From contig JAFEFN010000003.1 of NCBI GenBank assembly GCA_018240525.1, positions 186,001 through 250,000 of the forward strand: DNA of 64,000 nt, in the 5' to 3' direction. The DNA comes from Pseudomonadota bacterium (GTDB lineage Bacteria > Pseudomonadota > Gammaproteobacteria > Steroidobacterales > Steroidobacteraceae). This document shows, in pieces, positions 9,207 through 16,793 of this stretch (position 1 is the stretch's first letter; every line of letters starts with the position of its first letter). The notes under the pieces are model-generated. The model ran no database searches. It was given only the letters and a program-made list of their open reading frames with translations, and had not been told where the DNA came from. The position numbers and the translations under genes are program-made.

Positions 9207-10928
9207 CTAGACCCCGGTCATCTGGCTGTCGGGCGTGTGCACGCCGAAGACCTCGCGCATGGCATCGCAGATCTCCCCGTGCGTGGCATAGGCCTTCACC
9301 GCGGCCAGGCATGGCGGCACGAGGTTGCCGCCGTCGCGGGCGGCGCGTCGCACCCCCTCCAGCGCCGCCGCGACGGCCGCAGCATCGCGCCGCGCCCGCA
9401 GGGCCCGCACGCGCTGGATCTGCTCCTCCTCCATGCGCCCGTCGGCGCGGAATATCTCGATCTGGCGCTTCTCGCCGGGCACGCGCAGGTGGTTCACCCC
9501 CACCCACTTGCGCCTCCCTTCCTCGATATCCTTGTTGCGCATGTACTGCTCGTGGCCAAGCGCGCGCTGGAAGTAGCCGGTTTCGATGGCGCGCAGCGCC
9601 CCGCCCATCGCCATGATCTTGTCGATCTCGGCGCGCGCCGCATCCTCGATGCGCCGCGTCAGGGTCTCCACGTAGTAGGAACCCGCCAACGGGTCGATGG
9701 TATCGGCCACCCCGGTCTCGTGAGCCACGATGTGCTGCAGGGCGGCGCCGACGCGGATCGCCTCCTCCGCCGGCAGCGCATGCGCCTCGTCGTGCAGCGG
9801 CGTCGTCATGGCATCCCCGGCGCCACCGAGCGCGCACGCGGTCGCCATGATCGCCAGCCGCCCGATGTTGTTCAGCGGCTGCTGCAAGGTGAGCGCGATG
9901 GTGGTCGGCGAGGTCATCATGCGGATCTTGAGGGCCTCGGGCCGCGTGGCGCCGTAGCGCTCCTTCATCAGGCGAGCCCAGATCTTGCGGTAGGCGCGCA
10001 GCTTGCAGATGCCCTCGAAGAAGTCCATGTCGACGTTGATGACGAAGTGGAAGTACGGCGCCACCGTGTCGATGTCCAGGCCGCGCGCCAGCGTCGCATC
10101 GATGTAGGCCAGCGCGATCGCCATCGAGAAGGCGATCTCCTGCACCGGGTTGGCCTTGGCCGGCTGCAGCTGCGCGCTGATGATCGAGATCGGCCGCCAG
10201 TTGGGGTGGTTGCGGATGATGTACTCGATGCAATCCGTGGCGATGCGCAGCCCGTGGGCCGGTGGGTAGATGTAGCGCCCGACGCAGGTGTACTCGATGA
10301 GGATGCCGTTGACGATGTGCACCACGAAGTTGCGCGGGTCGACGCCCTTCTTCTCCAGCGCGGCGATGATCATCGCCAGGTTCACCGGTTGCGGTGCGTT
10401 GCAGACGCTCATGAGGTAGCGCAGCTTCTCGAACGGCAAGTCAAAGGCGCGCTCCAGGTCCTCGAGGCTGTCGAGCGCCATGCCGGCCCTGCCCACCTCG
10501 CCTTCCACCAGCGGGTTGTCGCTGTCGTAGCCGTTCGTGGTCGGCAGGTCGTGCTCGAGGATCAGCCCCTGCAGGCCCTGCTCGAGCATGTAGCGGGCGC
10601 GCTTGGCCCAGTCCTCGCCGCGCCCGAAGCCGGTGACCTGGGACATCGTCCAGAGCGCCGAGCGGTGGCCGTTCGGCGCCGTGCCGCGCGTGTACGGGTA
10701 TTCGCCCGGGAAGCCCAGGTCGCGCGCGTAGTCGAAGCCGATGGCCTCCAGGTCCGCCGGGCCGTACAGCGGCTGGATCGGCCACTTGAGCGCCTGGGTC
10801 TCGAAGGGCACGCGCCGCTCCGGGTGCTGGGCGACGAAGGGCGCGCGCGTCTGCTCCTCCCAGCGCTGCGCCTCGGCCGCCGCCTCGCTGAGCAGGCTTT
10901 CCGGGGGTTGCTTCAACGGTCGGCTCAT
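9207..10928 (-). CDS. B12-dependent acyl-CoA mutase large subunit with altered active site
   Basis: A 573-residue TIM-barrel subunit of the methylmalonyl-CoA mutase family, lacking the B12 domain, which is encoded by the next gene. The fold is clear from YPYTRG, TNGYDSDNP, YIYPP and DPLAGSYYVE. By motif alignment with the Propionibacterium enzyme, Tyr89 is His88 (TRGTAPNGH), Arg207, which binds the substrate carboxylate, is Val216 (EYTCVGRYIYPP), and His244 of the GYH motif is Gln253 (SIISAQ). Methylmalonyl-CoA is therefore an unlikely substrate. The isobutyryl-CoA and 2-hydroxyisobutyryl-CoA mutases as I recall them keep the GYH motif, so this looks like a separate subfamily. GGAGG lies just upstream of the ATG. 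The operon holds two SDRs and three SnoaL-like proteins, pointing to catabolism of an unusual carbon skeleton. Confidence 0.9.
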   Translation of the reverse strand: MSRPLKQPPESLLSEAAAEAQRWEEQTRAPFVAQHPERRVPFETQALKWPIQPLYGPADLEAIGFDYARDLGFPGEYPYTRGTAPNGHRSALWTMSQVTGFGRGEDWAKRARYMLEQGLQGLILEHDLPTTNGYDSDNPLVEGEVGRAGMALDSLEDLERAFDLPFEKLRYLMSVCNAPQPVNLAMIIAALEKKGVDPRNFVVHIVNGILIEYTCVGRYIYPPAHGLRIATDCIEYIIRNHPNWRPISIISAQLQPAKANPVQEIAFSMAIALAYIDATLARGLDIDTVAPYFHFVINVDMDFFEGICKLRAYRKIWARLMKERYGATRPEALKIRMMTSPTTIALTLQQPLNNIGRLAIMATACALGGAGDAMTTPLHDEAHALPAEEAIRVGAALQHIVAHETGVADTIDPLAGSYYVETLTRRIEDAARAEIDKIMAMGGALRAIETGYFQRALGHEQYMRNKDIEEGRRKWVGVNHLRVPGEKRQIEIFRADGRMEEEQIQRVRALRARRDAAAVAAALEGVRRAARDGGNLVPPCLAAVKAYATHGEICDAMREVFGVHTPDSQMTGV

Positions 10929-10959
10929 GGTGCCTCCGCGGTGCGATCCGCAGGCCGCT

Positions 10960-11409
10960 TCAGGGCCCGAACTTCTGCAGCAGGTGGGCGCTTAAGTTTC
11001 CGAACAGGTCCATCTCCATGCGCCGCTCGCTGAAGCGCCACTTGCCCCCGACCTTCTCGAAGCGGTCGAAGTAGCGCCCGCCGATGATCGGCTGCAGCGC
11101 CAGCTCCGGGGTCGCCTGGTGGACCAGGACGTAGGACTGCGAGCGCGCGGCAGACTCCCCGTCCGGCTCGATGATGACGTTGCTGGTGACGTGCCGAGTC
11201 CTGGGAGTGCCGGTGTCCGGGTAGATGCGGGTGAACGAGCGGTACATACCGGCGATCTTGTCGGCCCCGCGCAGCGGCTCGGGCAGCGCCGGCACGTGAA
11301 TGGCGGCGTGCGTGAACAGGGCCCCGACGCCGTCCAGATCGCCGCGGTCGATGCAATCGCAGTAGCGGTAGATCAGGTTCTGTATAGCGAAGTAGTCGTC
11401 GGCGGTCAT
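10960..11409 (-). CDS. SnoaL/NTF2-like protein (third of the operon)
   Basis: A 149-residue alpha+beta cone-fold protein. The opening (AIQNLIYRYCDCIDRGDLDGVGALFT) is typical of SnoaL_4-type proteins, and GGRYFDRFEKVGGKWRFSERRM is the standard final strands. Relatives include ketosteroid isomerase, scytalone dehydratase, polyketide cyclases and dioxygenase small subunits; without conserved catalytic residues I can identify, the activity is open. The start ATG is two bases after the stop of the preceding SDR gene, and 31 bp separate it from the mutase. It is probably co-transcribed with both and may act on an operon intermediate. Confidence 0.85.
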   Translation of the reverse strand: MTADDYFAIQNLIYRYCDCIDRGDLDGVGALFTHAAIHVPALPEPLRGADKIAGMYRSFTRIYPDTGTPRTRHVTSNVIIEPDGESAARSQSYVLVHQATPELALQPIIGGRYFDRFEKVGGKWRFSERRMEMDLFGNLSAHLLQKFGP

Positions 11410-11411
11410 GG

Positions 11412-12185
11412 CTACAGTCCGTAGCCGCCGGCGACCGCGATGCGCTGCCCGGTGACGTACAGCGCCTTGTCGGAGGCGAGGAAGACCACGGCATGCCCGA
11501 TCTCCTCGGGCTTGCCCCAGCGCTTGAGCGCGAGGTTCTTGTGCACCTCCTTCACCCAGGCCTCGTCGAACACGCCCTGCCTGGTCAGCTCCAGGAACAT
11601 GCCCGCCTCGATCACCCCAAGCAGCACCGTGTTGGCGCGGATCTTGTGGCGGCCCTCCTCGCGGGCGATGCCCGTGATCAGTGCCTCGATGGCCGCCTTG
11701 GGCGCCACCGAGATGCCGTCGCGCTCCGGCCAGCTCAGGTGCCCGGCCGAGCCCAGGTGCACGAACGAGCCGCCGCCCCACTCGCGCAGGCGCGGGATCG
11801 CCGCGTGCATGACGTTGAAGAAGCCGTTGACGTCCTGCTCCATCACCGTCTGCCACAGCTCGCGCGGCATCTCCGCCAGCAGCAGCTGCTGGGCGAAGGT
11901 GCCGGCGCCGACGACGATGGTGTGCAGGCGCTTGTGCTCGGCCGCCGCCTCGGCGAGCACCGCCTCGCAGCGCTTGGCATCGCCGATGGTCAGCTGGTGG
12001 ACGCTCGCCCTGCCGCCCATGGCGCGCAGCTCCGCGGCGAGCTTCTCGGCGACGTCCTTCTTCTTGTTGTAGGTGAGCGCCACCGCCGTGCCGGCGCGCA
12101 CGAACTCGCGGCACACCGCCTGGCCGACGCCGCCGCTGCCACCGATCATGAGGGCCGCGCCCTCGGGGAACATCTTGTCGGTCAT
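11412..12185 (-). CDS. Short-chain dehydrogenase/reductase lacking the catalytic Tyr
   Basis: A 257-residue Rossmann protein. The nucleotide-binding glycine motif is GGSGGVG at about 15-21, and the mid-domain strand reads VVGAGTF where NNAG is usual. The catalytic Ser is likely S146 in HLGSAGH. The YxxxK motif reads SVAPK (159-163), so Lys163 is present but the Tyr is Ser159; no Tyr is found at the Y-x6-K spacing of enoyl-ACP reductases either. It may be a non-redox or altered-mechanism SDR, or a binding partner. The ATG at 12185 is chosen because it overlaps the upstream stop codon (ATGA), and upstream residues do not resemble an SDR. Confidence 0.88.
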   Translation of the reverse strand: MTDKMFPEGAALMIGGSGGVGQAVCREFVRAGTAVALTYNKKKDVAEKLAAELRAMGGRASVHQLTIGDAKRCEAVLAEAAAEHKRLHTIVVGAGTFAQQLLLAEMPRELWQTVMEQDVNGFFNVMHAAIPRLREWGGGSFVHLGSAGHLSWPERDGISVAPKAAIEALITGIAREEGRHKIRANTVLLGVIEAGMFLELTRQGVFDEAWVKEVHKNLALKRWGKPEEIGHAVVFLASDKALYVTGQRIAVAGGYGL

Positions 12186-12715
12186 GCCGGGGCTCCCTTG
12201 TTGAGCATGTCGATCAGGCGCTTCTTGGCCGGCGCCACCCATTCGGCCTTGAGCTTCGGGTTCAGGAGGCCCGCCGCATCGAGCTCATCGCACAGGTGCA
12301 TCTGGTGCGCGAGATCGAACAGGTCGTACTGCGAGGAGAACTTCCCGCCGCCCCCGTAGGTGATGAAGGAGACCCCGTGCGTCTCGTAGTAGCTGCCGTC
12401 CGGGCGCCTGCCGGGGCCGCGGTTCACCCAGTGGCTGATGATCTGGTCGCCGTCGATGGCCCAGTTGAGGATCGGGAAGCTCCAGCCTTCCCACCCGGAA
12501 CCCACGTCCATGTCGCGGCCGTAGTGCGTGGCGCGGATCTCGTCGCGGTTGCGGGCGATCACCGGGAAGGCCCCGGCATAGGGGCAGGTGTACTGGCAGT
12601 CTTCGTGGTAGAACTTGTCGGCAATCCAGGACCACTTGTTGGTCTTCTGGGCCTCCTTGAAGGCCTCGGCAAGCCCGCGGATCGCGGCGTCGACTTCGGC
12701 GTGGGGATGGGGCAT
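12182..12715 (-). CDS. SnoaL/NTF2-like protein (second of the operon)
   Basis: A 177-residue protein of the NTF2-like cone fold. It starts with an amphipathic helix (AEVDAAIRGLAEAFKEAQ), and later has NWAIDGDQIISHWVNRGPG and YETHGVSFITYGGGGKFSSQYDLFD, the strand pattern of SnoaL-like proteins. The C-terminal 40 residues are a helical extension not needed for the fold. No enzymatic residues can be assigned with confidence. It lies 8 bp downstream of another SnoaL-like gene but shares little sequence with it, so this is not a recent duplication. Its stop overlaps the start of the downstream SDR gene (ATGA). Confidence 0.82.
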   Translation of the reverse strand: MPHPHAEVDAAIRGLAEAFKEAQKTNKWSWIADKFYHEDCQYTCPYAGAFPVIARNRDEIRATHYGRDMDVGSGWEGWSFPILNWAIDGDQIISHWVNRGPGRRPDGSYYETHGVSFITYGGGGKFSSQYDLFDLAHQMHLCDELDAAGLLNPKLKAEWVAPAKKRLIDMLNKGAPA

Positions 12716-12723
12716 GGGTCTTC

Positions 12724-13239
12724 CTATTTCTCGAAACTGACCGCACCGGCGACGGACTTGCCCACCAGCAGCGACTTCAGGTTCCCCTCGGCGTAGCTGC
12801 AGTGCAACGCGGTCTTGAACTCCGAGCGCGACTTGGTGATCTTCCACTCGCCCCTGATCTTGGCGTACTCGTCGTGGTAGATCAGGCTGACGAAGGTCAC
12901 CGTCTTCGCCTCGGTGTTGAAGTTGCGGTATTCCAGCGCCCAGAGCGCGCGGGCGTGGCTGTCGTCGCGGAACTCGATCTCCGAGTTCGTGCCGTGGTGC
13001 ATGTCGAGGATGTTCGGCAGGCAGCCGAAGGTCTTGTAGATCTCGAAGAACTGCTCGCGGGAGCTTAAGACCCCGACGTGCCCCATGTCGATGACGATCG
13101 CCCCTTCTGCGAAGCAGTCGCGCGCGCTCTCCGGCTGTTGCGAGTCGCAGGCGTTGAGGTAGCGGGCCTTCAGGCGCCGGATCGCCTCGGTGTCCTCGAG
13201 GCGCTGGACGCGGGCACGCAGGTCATCGATCTCGGCCAT
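12724..13239 (-). CDS. SnoaL_4-type NTF2-like protein (first of the operon)
   Basis: A 171-residue protein beginning with a coiled helix, MAEIDDLRARVQRLEDTEAI, and the family signature RRLKARYLNACDSQQPESARDCFAEGAIVIDMG. This is typical of SnoaL_4 proteins found in steroid, terpene and aromatic degradation clusters. RGEWKITKSRSEFK forms the last strands. It could be a hydratase, dehydratase or isomerase, and the sequence alone does not decide. It follows the first SDR gene by 18 bp and precedes the second SnoaL-like gene by 8 bp. Confidence 0.85.
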   Translation of the reverse strand: MAEIDDLRARVQRLEDTEAIRRLKARYLNACDSQQPESARDCFAEGAIVIDMGHVGVLSSREQFFEIYKTFGCLPNILDMHHGTNSEIEFRDDSHARALWALEYRNFNTEAKTVTFVSLIYHDEYAKIRGEWKITKSRSEFKTALHCSYAEGNLKSLLVGKSVAGAVSFEK

Positions 13240-13257
13240 GGAGTCTCTCCTTGGAAG

Positions 13258-14127
13258 TCACCCGCCTATGACGGCACCGGAAACCTGCGCCGGCTCGCCC
13301 AGGAAGGCGGCGTCCGAGGGCGGCTGGCGGCCGTCCAGGTCTTTCACGCCCAGATCGCGGGCGAGCTCGGCGGCATAGAAGGTCTTGCCCGCCCGCTCGG
13401 TGGTGAGCTTCGGGTCCTTCATCAGGGCATCGAGCACGCGGCCGAGGAACTCCGGGTGCACGGCATTGGCCATGACCGCGTCGTACTCCCCGGGGTGCTC
13501 CTTGATGGCGATCGCGGAGCGCTCGGTGAGCGTGATGCCGGCCCAGAGCGAGACCGTGGCCACGTTGTGCTTCTTCAGGTCGACCCACATGTCGGCGGAC
13601 ATCTTGTCGATGCCGGCCTTGCCGGCCCCGTAGGCCGGCCCGTGCAGGTAACAGCGCGCTCCGGGCGAGGAGACCATGACGATCAGGCCCTCGCGCTGCG
13701 GCACCATCAGCTGCGCGGCGTGCCAGCTGGCGACGTAGTGCGAGCGGAAGCCGACGTCCAGGATCGCCTGCATCGCCAGCGGCTTCTCCCAGAACCCGCC
13801 GGGCATCACCAGCGCGTCCGGGATGGCCGTGGCGTTGTTGACCAGCAGGTCGAGCCGGCCGGCCTCGCGCCGGATCTGCGCGAACAGGGCGGCGACCGCG
13901 GCATCGTCGCCGTGATCGCAGGCCACCGCGACGCCCTTGCCGCCGCGGCGCGTCACCTCGGCGGCCGCATCGTGGATCGTGCCGGGCAGCGGCGCGGTGC
14001 CGCTCCGGGTGGTGCGCCCGGTGATGTACACGGTGGTGCCGGGCGCGGCGAGCGCGAGCGCCACCCCGCGGCCGATGCCGCGGCTGGCACCGGTGACCAG
14101 CACCACGCGATTGCTTGTCAGTCCCAT
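13258..14127 (-). CDS. Short-chain dehydrogenase/reductase (classical)
   Basis: A 289-residue classical SDR: TGASRGIG at residues 12-19 binds NAD(P), NNA follows at 97-99, the catalytic Ser is in VSSPG (about 153), and YGAGK gives Tyr166 and Lys170. GRTTRSG after beta-2 carries basic residues, suggesting NADPH rather than NADH (inference). The C-terminal 35 residues (DLDGRQPPSDAAFLGEPAQ) extend beyond the core. It is the first gene of the eight-gene operon and lies 154 bp downstream of the TonB receptor gene. It probably oxidises or reduces an alcohol or ketone group of the catabolic substrate. Confidence 0.92.
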   Translation of the reverse strand: MGLTSNRVVLVTGASRGIGRGVALALAAPGTTVYITGRTTRSGTAPLPGTIHDAAAEVTRRGGKGVAVACDHGDDAAVAALFAQIRREAGRLDLLVNNATAIPDALVMPGGFWEKPLAMQAILDVGFRSHYVASWHAAQLMVPQREGLIVMVSSPGARCYLHGPAYGAGKAGIDKMSADMWVDLKKHNVATVSLWAGITLTERSAIAIKEHPGEYDAVMANAVHPEFLGRVLDALMKDPKLTTERAGKTFYAAELARDLGVKDLDGRQPPSDAAFLGEPAQVSGAVIGG

Positions 14128-14236
14128 GTCCTCGACCCCGTCAGCCGGCGGGCAGCGCTGCCGGCAAGCCTACTCGCTCCGCGGCGGCCGCGGGCATCGT
14201 GCATATGAGGTAGCAGGCTCCCCCGCAGGGTCTGCC

Positions 14237-14265
14237 GGAGTGCAGCGCCGGCGGCGCTGCACTCC
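14237..14265 (-). terminator. Strong hairpin downstream of the TonB receptor gene
   Basis: A perfect 13-bp GC-rich stem (GGAGTGCAGCGCC with its complement) and a 3-nt loop lie 17 bp after the TonB receptor stop codon. There is no U-run on the minus strand, so it may be a Rho-assisted terminator or an mRNA-stabilising end. It separates the receptor transcript from the SDR-mutase operon. Confidence 0.6.
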
Positions 14266-14281
14266 CGGGCCCTGTTCTCAT

Positions 14282-16582
14282 CTAGTGGATGTGGTAGTGG
14301 AACGTCAGCCAGTAGCGGCGCGGCGGGTTGTACGTGCCCTCGGCGTAGCCGAAGAAGGCCAGGCCGTTGTAGCCGGAGCTGAGCACCCGCGCATCCGTGA
14401 GGTTCTTGCCCTCCACGCCGACGTCCCACTTGCCGCTCGGGGGCAGGTAGAAGAGCCCCGCATCCACCAGCGTCCGTGACGGCGCACGCAGGATCGGGCT
14501 GTTGGCCCCGTCCAGGAACTGGTAGCTCTGGAAGCCCACGTTCGCCGTGAAGCGCACGCCCGAGCCGCTGGCGAAGCGCTGCTCGTAGGCGCTCGAGAGG
14601 TTGGCGGTCCACTCCGGGGCGTCCTGCAGCTTGCGCCAGGTGTAGTCGCCCAGGCTGTCGTGCCAGTCGTTGTACTCGTTGTGGGCGTAGCCGAGGCTCG
14701 CCTGCACGCTCCAGTGCTCGGTGAGCGCAGCCTGCAGGTCCGACTCGAGGCCGTAGATGGTGGCCTTGGCGGCGTTCTGGATGAACACGGTGGTGCCCTC
14801 GGTCAGCAGCACCTGGATGTCGTTGTAGGTGTTGTAGAACACCGCATTGTTCCAGCGCACGCGCTTGTCCCAGAGCATGGTCTTCACGCCCAGCTCCCAG
14901 CTCTCCAGATGCTCGGGCTTGTAGTCCTGGATCTGGTCGAGCGTGGTCGGGCGGCCGTTGATGCCGCCGGAGCGGAAGCCCTTGCTCCACTGCAGGTACT
15001 CGAAGACGTTGTCGGTCCACTGGAAGTTCAGGCTGGCGCGCGGCGACCACTCCTTGGAGCTGGTCTTGCAGGTGAAGTAGGTGCCCTCGTCCATCAGGCT
15101 GCTGCAGGCCTTGCTCGGCACCGTGGTGTTGCTGGTGTCGGTCGCCCCGGTGAACGGGTCCACCGGCAGGAAGATGGTCTTGCCCTGGTCGTTCATCACC
15201 GACTGCGAGAAGTCCTTGGTCTCGTCCGTGTAGCGCACGCCGGCCTGCAGCGACAGCTTGTCGTTGAAGGCCCAGTCGAGGTTCAGGTAGCCGGCGTAGT
15301 CCTCGGTCTTCTGGCGGTTGTCGTACGCCAGGTTGAAGTCCAGCGCGTAGCGGTACACGTACAGCGGGTTCGCAGGTCCGAGCGCGGTCAGGGCATCGAA
15401 CAGGCCCTGCGCCACCACGAGGTTCGTCTGGTCGCGCGTGCGCTCGTTCAGGTAGTAGGCGCCGACGACCCAGTGCAGCTGCGTCCACTTGCCGGAGGCC
15501 TGCAGCTCCTGGGTGAAGGTGTTGTCGTGCTCGTCGTGGATGTCGCCGTTGTAGTTGACGTACGAGTTGTCGCCGTCGCGGCCGAAGACTGCGTCGGTGT
15601 AGCGGTAGGAGGTGATGGATTTCAGGTCGGCCCCGCCCGCGAGCTTCCAGTCGTTGATCCAGCTGCCGGCAAAGCCATGCAGGTCATCGCGCACCAGCGG
15701 GCCCTCGGCGCCGCTCCGGTCGATGTCGGTCGGCGGCGTGCAGCACGGCGCCACCAGCGCATTGAACAGCGGCTGGAACGGGGCGACCGCCTGCGCGGGG
15801 TCGTAGGCGATCATCACGTTCGGGCTGCTCGGCTGGGTCTGCGCCGAGAACTCCGCGCTCAGGCGCGAGGAGAAGCTGTCGCTCGGGGTCCAGTTGAGGA
15901 TGGCCCGGCCGCCGCCGCGCTCCTCCTTGCCGCCGTTGTCGCCCAGCGGGCGGTCCTGCCAGCCGTCGGACTTGCGCCCCATGAGCGAAACGCCCAGCGC
16001 GAGCGTGTCGGTGAGGCGCATGTCGGTGTACGCATCGGCCGCCCAGGACTGGTAGTTGCCGTAGGAGAGGCGGAAGTCGGTCTTGCCGCTGCCGGTCGGG
16101 GTGAGCGTGCTGATGTTGATGGCGCCGCCGATGTTGTTCTTGCCGAACAGCGTGCCCTGCGGTCCGCGCAGCACCTCGACGCGCTCGATGTCATTGAGCT
16201 CGAGGTTGGTGCCGAAGGTACGCGCCAGGTACACCCCGTCCACGTACAGGCCCACGGCCGGGTCGGTGCTGAGCAGGAAGTCGAACTGGCCGACGCCGCG
16301 AATGAAGGCGCTGACCTGGCCGCTGCTGCCGCCCGTGCCGGAGTTGAAGGTGAGGTTCGGGGTGACCATCTCAAGGGAGGTCACCCGCGGCAGGTCGAAC
16401 TTCTGGATGAAGTCCCCGCTGATCGCGGTCATGGAGATCGGCGTGGTCTGCAGGTTCTCCTCCACGCGCTGGGCCGTGACCGTGACCTCCTGGAGCGCCA
16501 GGCCCGAGGAATCCTCCGCGGCCTGCGCCGCCAGGGTGGTCAAAAGACCTGCGGCCAGCCCGCAGGCAATAAGTCGTGACAT
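14282..16582 (-). CDS. TonB-dependent outer-membrane receptor
   Basis: A 766-residue receptor with a signal peptide (MSRLIACGLAAGLLTTLAAQA), a TonB box near LQEVTVTAQR (about 30-39), and a plug domain with FIRGVGQFDF, YVDGVY and the highly conserved ERVEVLRGPQGTLFGKN. A 22-strand barrel of about 600 residues follows. The C-terminus, YWLTFHYHIH, ends in His rather than the usual Phe. Its resemblance is to the receptor type common in sphingomonads and Nevskiales that import hydrophobic or aromatic compounds, rather than siderophore receptors, though the substrate cannot be read from sequence. It lies upstream of the mutase operon and its promoter region carries the element shared with the extradiol dioxygenase. 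Confidence 0.93.
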   Translation of the reverse strand: MSRLIACGLAAGLLTTLAAQAAEDSSGLALQEVTVTAQRVEENLQTTPISMTAISGDFIQKFDLPRVTSLEMVTPNLTFNSGTGGSSGQVSAFIRGVGQFDFLLSTDPAVGLYVDGVYLARTFGTNLELNDIERVEVLRGPQGTLFGKNNIGGAINISTLTPTGSGKTDFRLSYGNYQSWAADAYTDMRLTDTLALGVSLMGRKSDGWQDRPLGDNGGKEERGGGRAILNWTPSDSFSSRLSAEFSAQTQPSSPNVMIAYDPAQAVAPFQPLFNALVAPCCTPPTDIDRSGAEGPLVRDDLHGFAGSWINDWKLAGGADLKSITSYRYTDAVFGRDGDNSYVNYNGDIHDEHDNTFTQELQASGKWTQLHWVVGAYYLNERTRDQTNLVVAQGLFDALTALGPANPLYVYRYALDFNLAYDNRQKTEDYAGYLNLDWAFNDKLSLQAGVRYTDETKDFSQSVMNDQGKTIFLPVDPFTGATDTSNTTVPSKACSSLMDEGTYFTCKTSSKEWSPRASLNFQWTDNVFEYLQWSKGFRSGGINGRPTTLDQIQDYKPEHLESWELGVKTMLWDKRVRWNNAVFYNTYNDIQVLLTEGTTVFIQNAAKATIYGLESDLQAALTEHWSVQASLGYAHNEYNDWHDSLGDYTWRKLQDAPEWTANLSSAYEQRFASGSGVRFTANVGFQSYQFLDGANSPILRAPSRTLVDAGLFYLPPSGKWDVGVEGKNLTDARVLSSGYNGLAFFGYAEGTYNPPRRYWLTFHYHIH

Positions 16583-16613
16583 CAGGGTCCCCTCCCGTGA
16601 AAGCCTTCTGCTA

Positions 16614-16683
16614 CGAGATTAAGATCGTATCACCCGCTACGCAAGCATGATTCGCTGCCGCTGGCTGTCTGATTTACGCAAAT
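16614..16683 (-). promoter_or_regulatory. 70-bp shared promoter/operator element, copy B (upstream of the TonB receptor)
   Basis: This second copy of the element at 555-624 has the blocks ATTTGCGTAA, CAGCGAAT-N-ATGCTTGC and CTTAATCTCG at exactly the same 16- and 17-nt spacing, while the spacers differ in sequence. TTGCGT, 17 nt, TAATCT can be read as the core promoter. It ends 31 bp before the receptor start codon. Conservation limited to short blocks at constant phasing is what a shared regulator binding site plus promoter would give. Confidence 0.72.
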
Positions 16684-16793
16684 AGCGGTTGGCGGGGGCG
16701 GCTGGAACGCCTCGGACAGCTTTCGGCCGGAAAGGGACGAATTTGCGATCGGGTATCTGGTGAGCCGGGTGCCGCCGTGCTCTACTGCCCCTC

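Noticed and set aside
9207..10928. Calling the mutase a methylmalonyl-CoA mutase
   Set aside because: The carboxylate-binding Arg and the catalytic His/Tyr positions are all substituted, so the default name would mislead.
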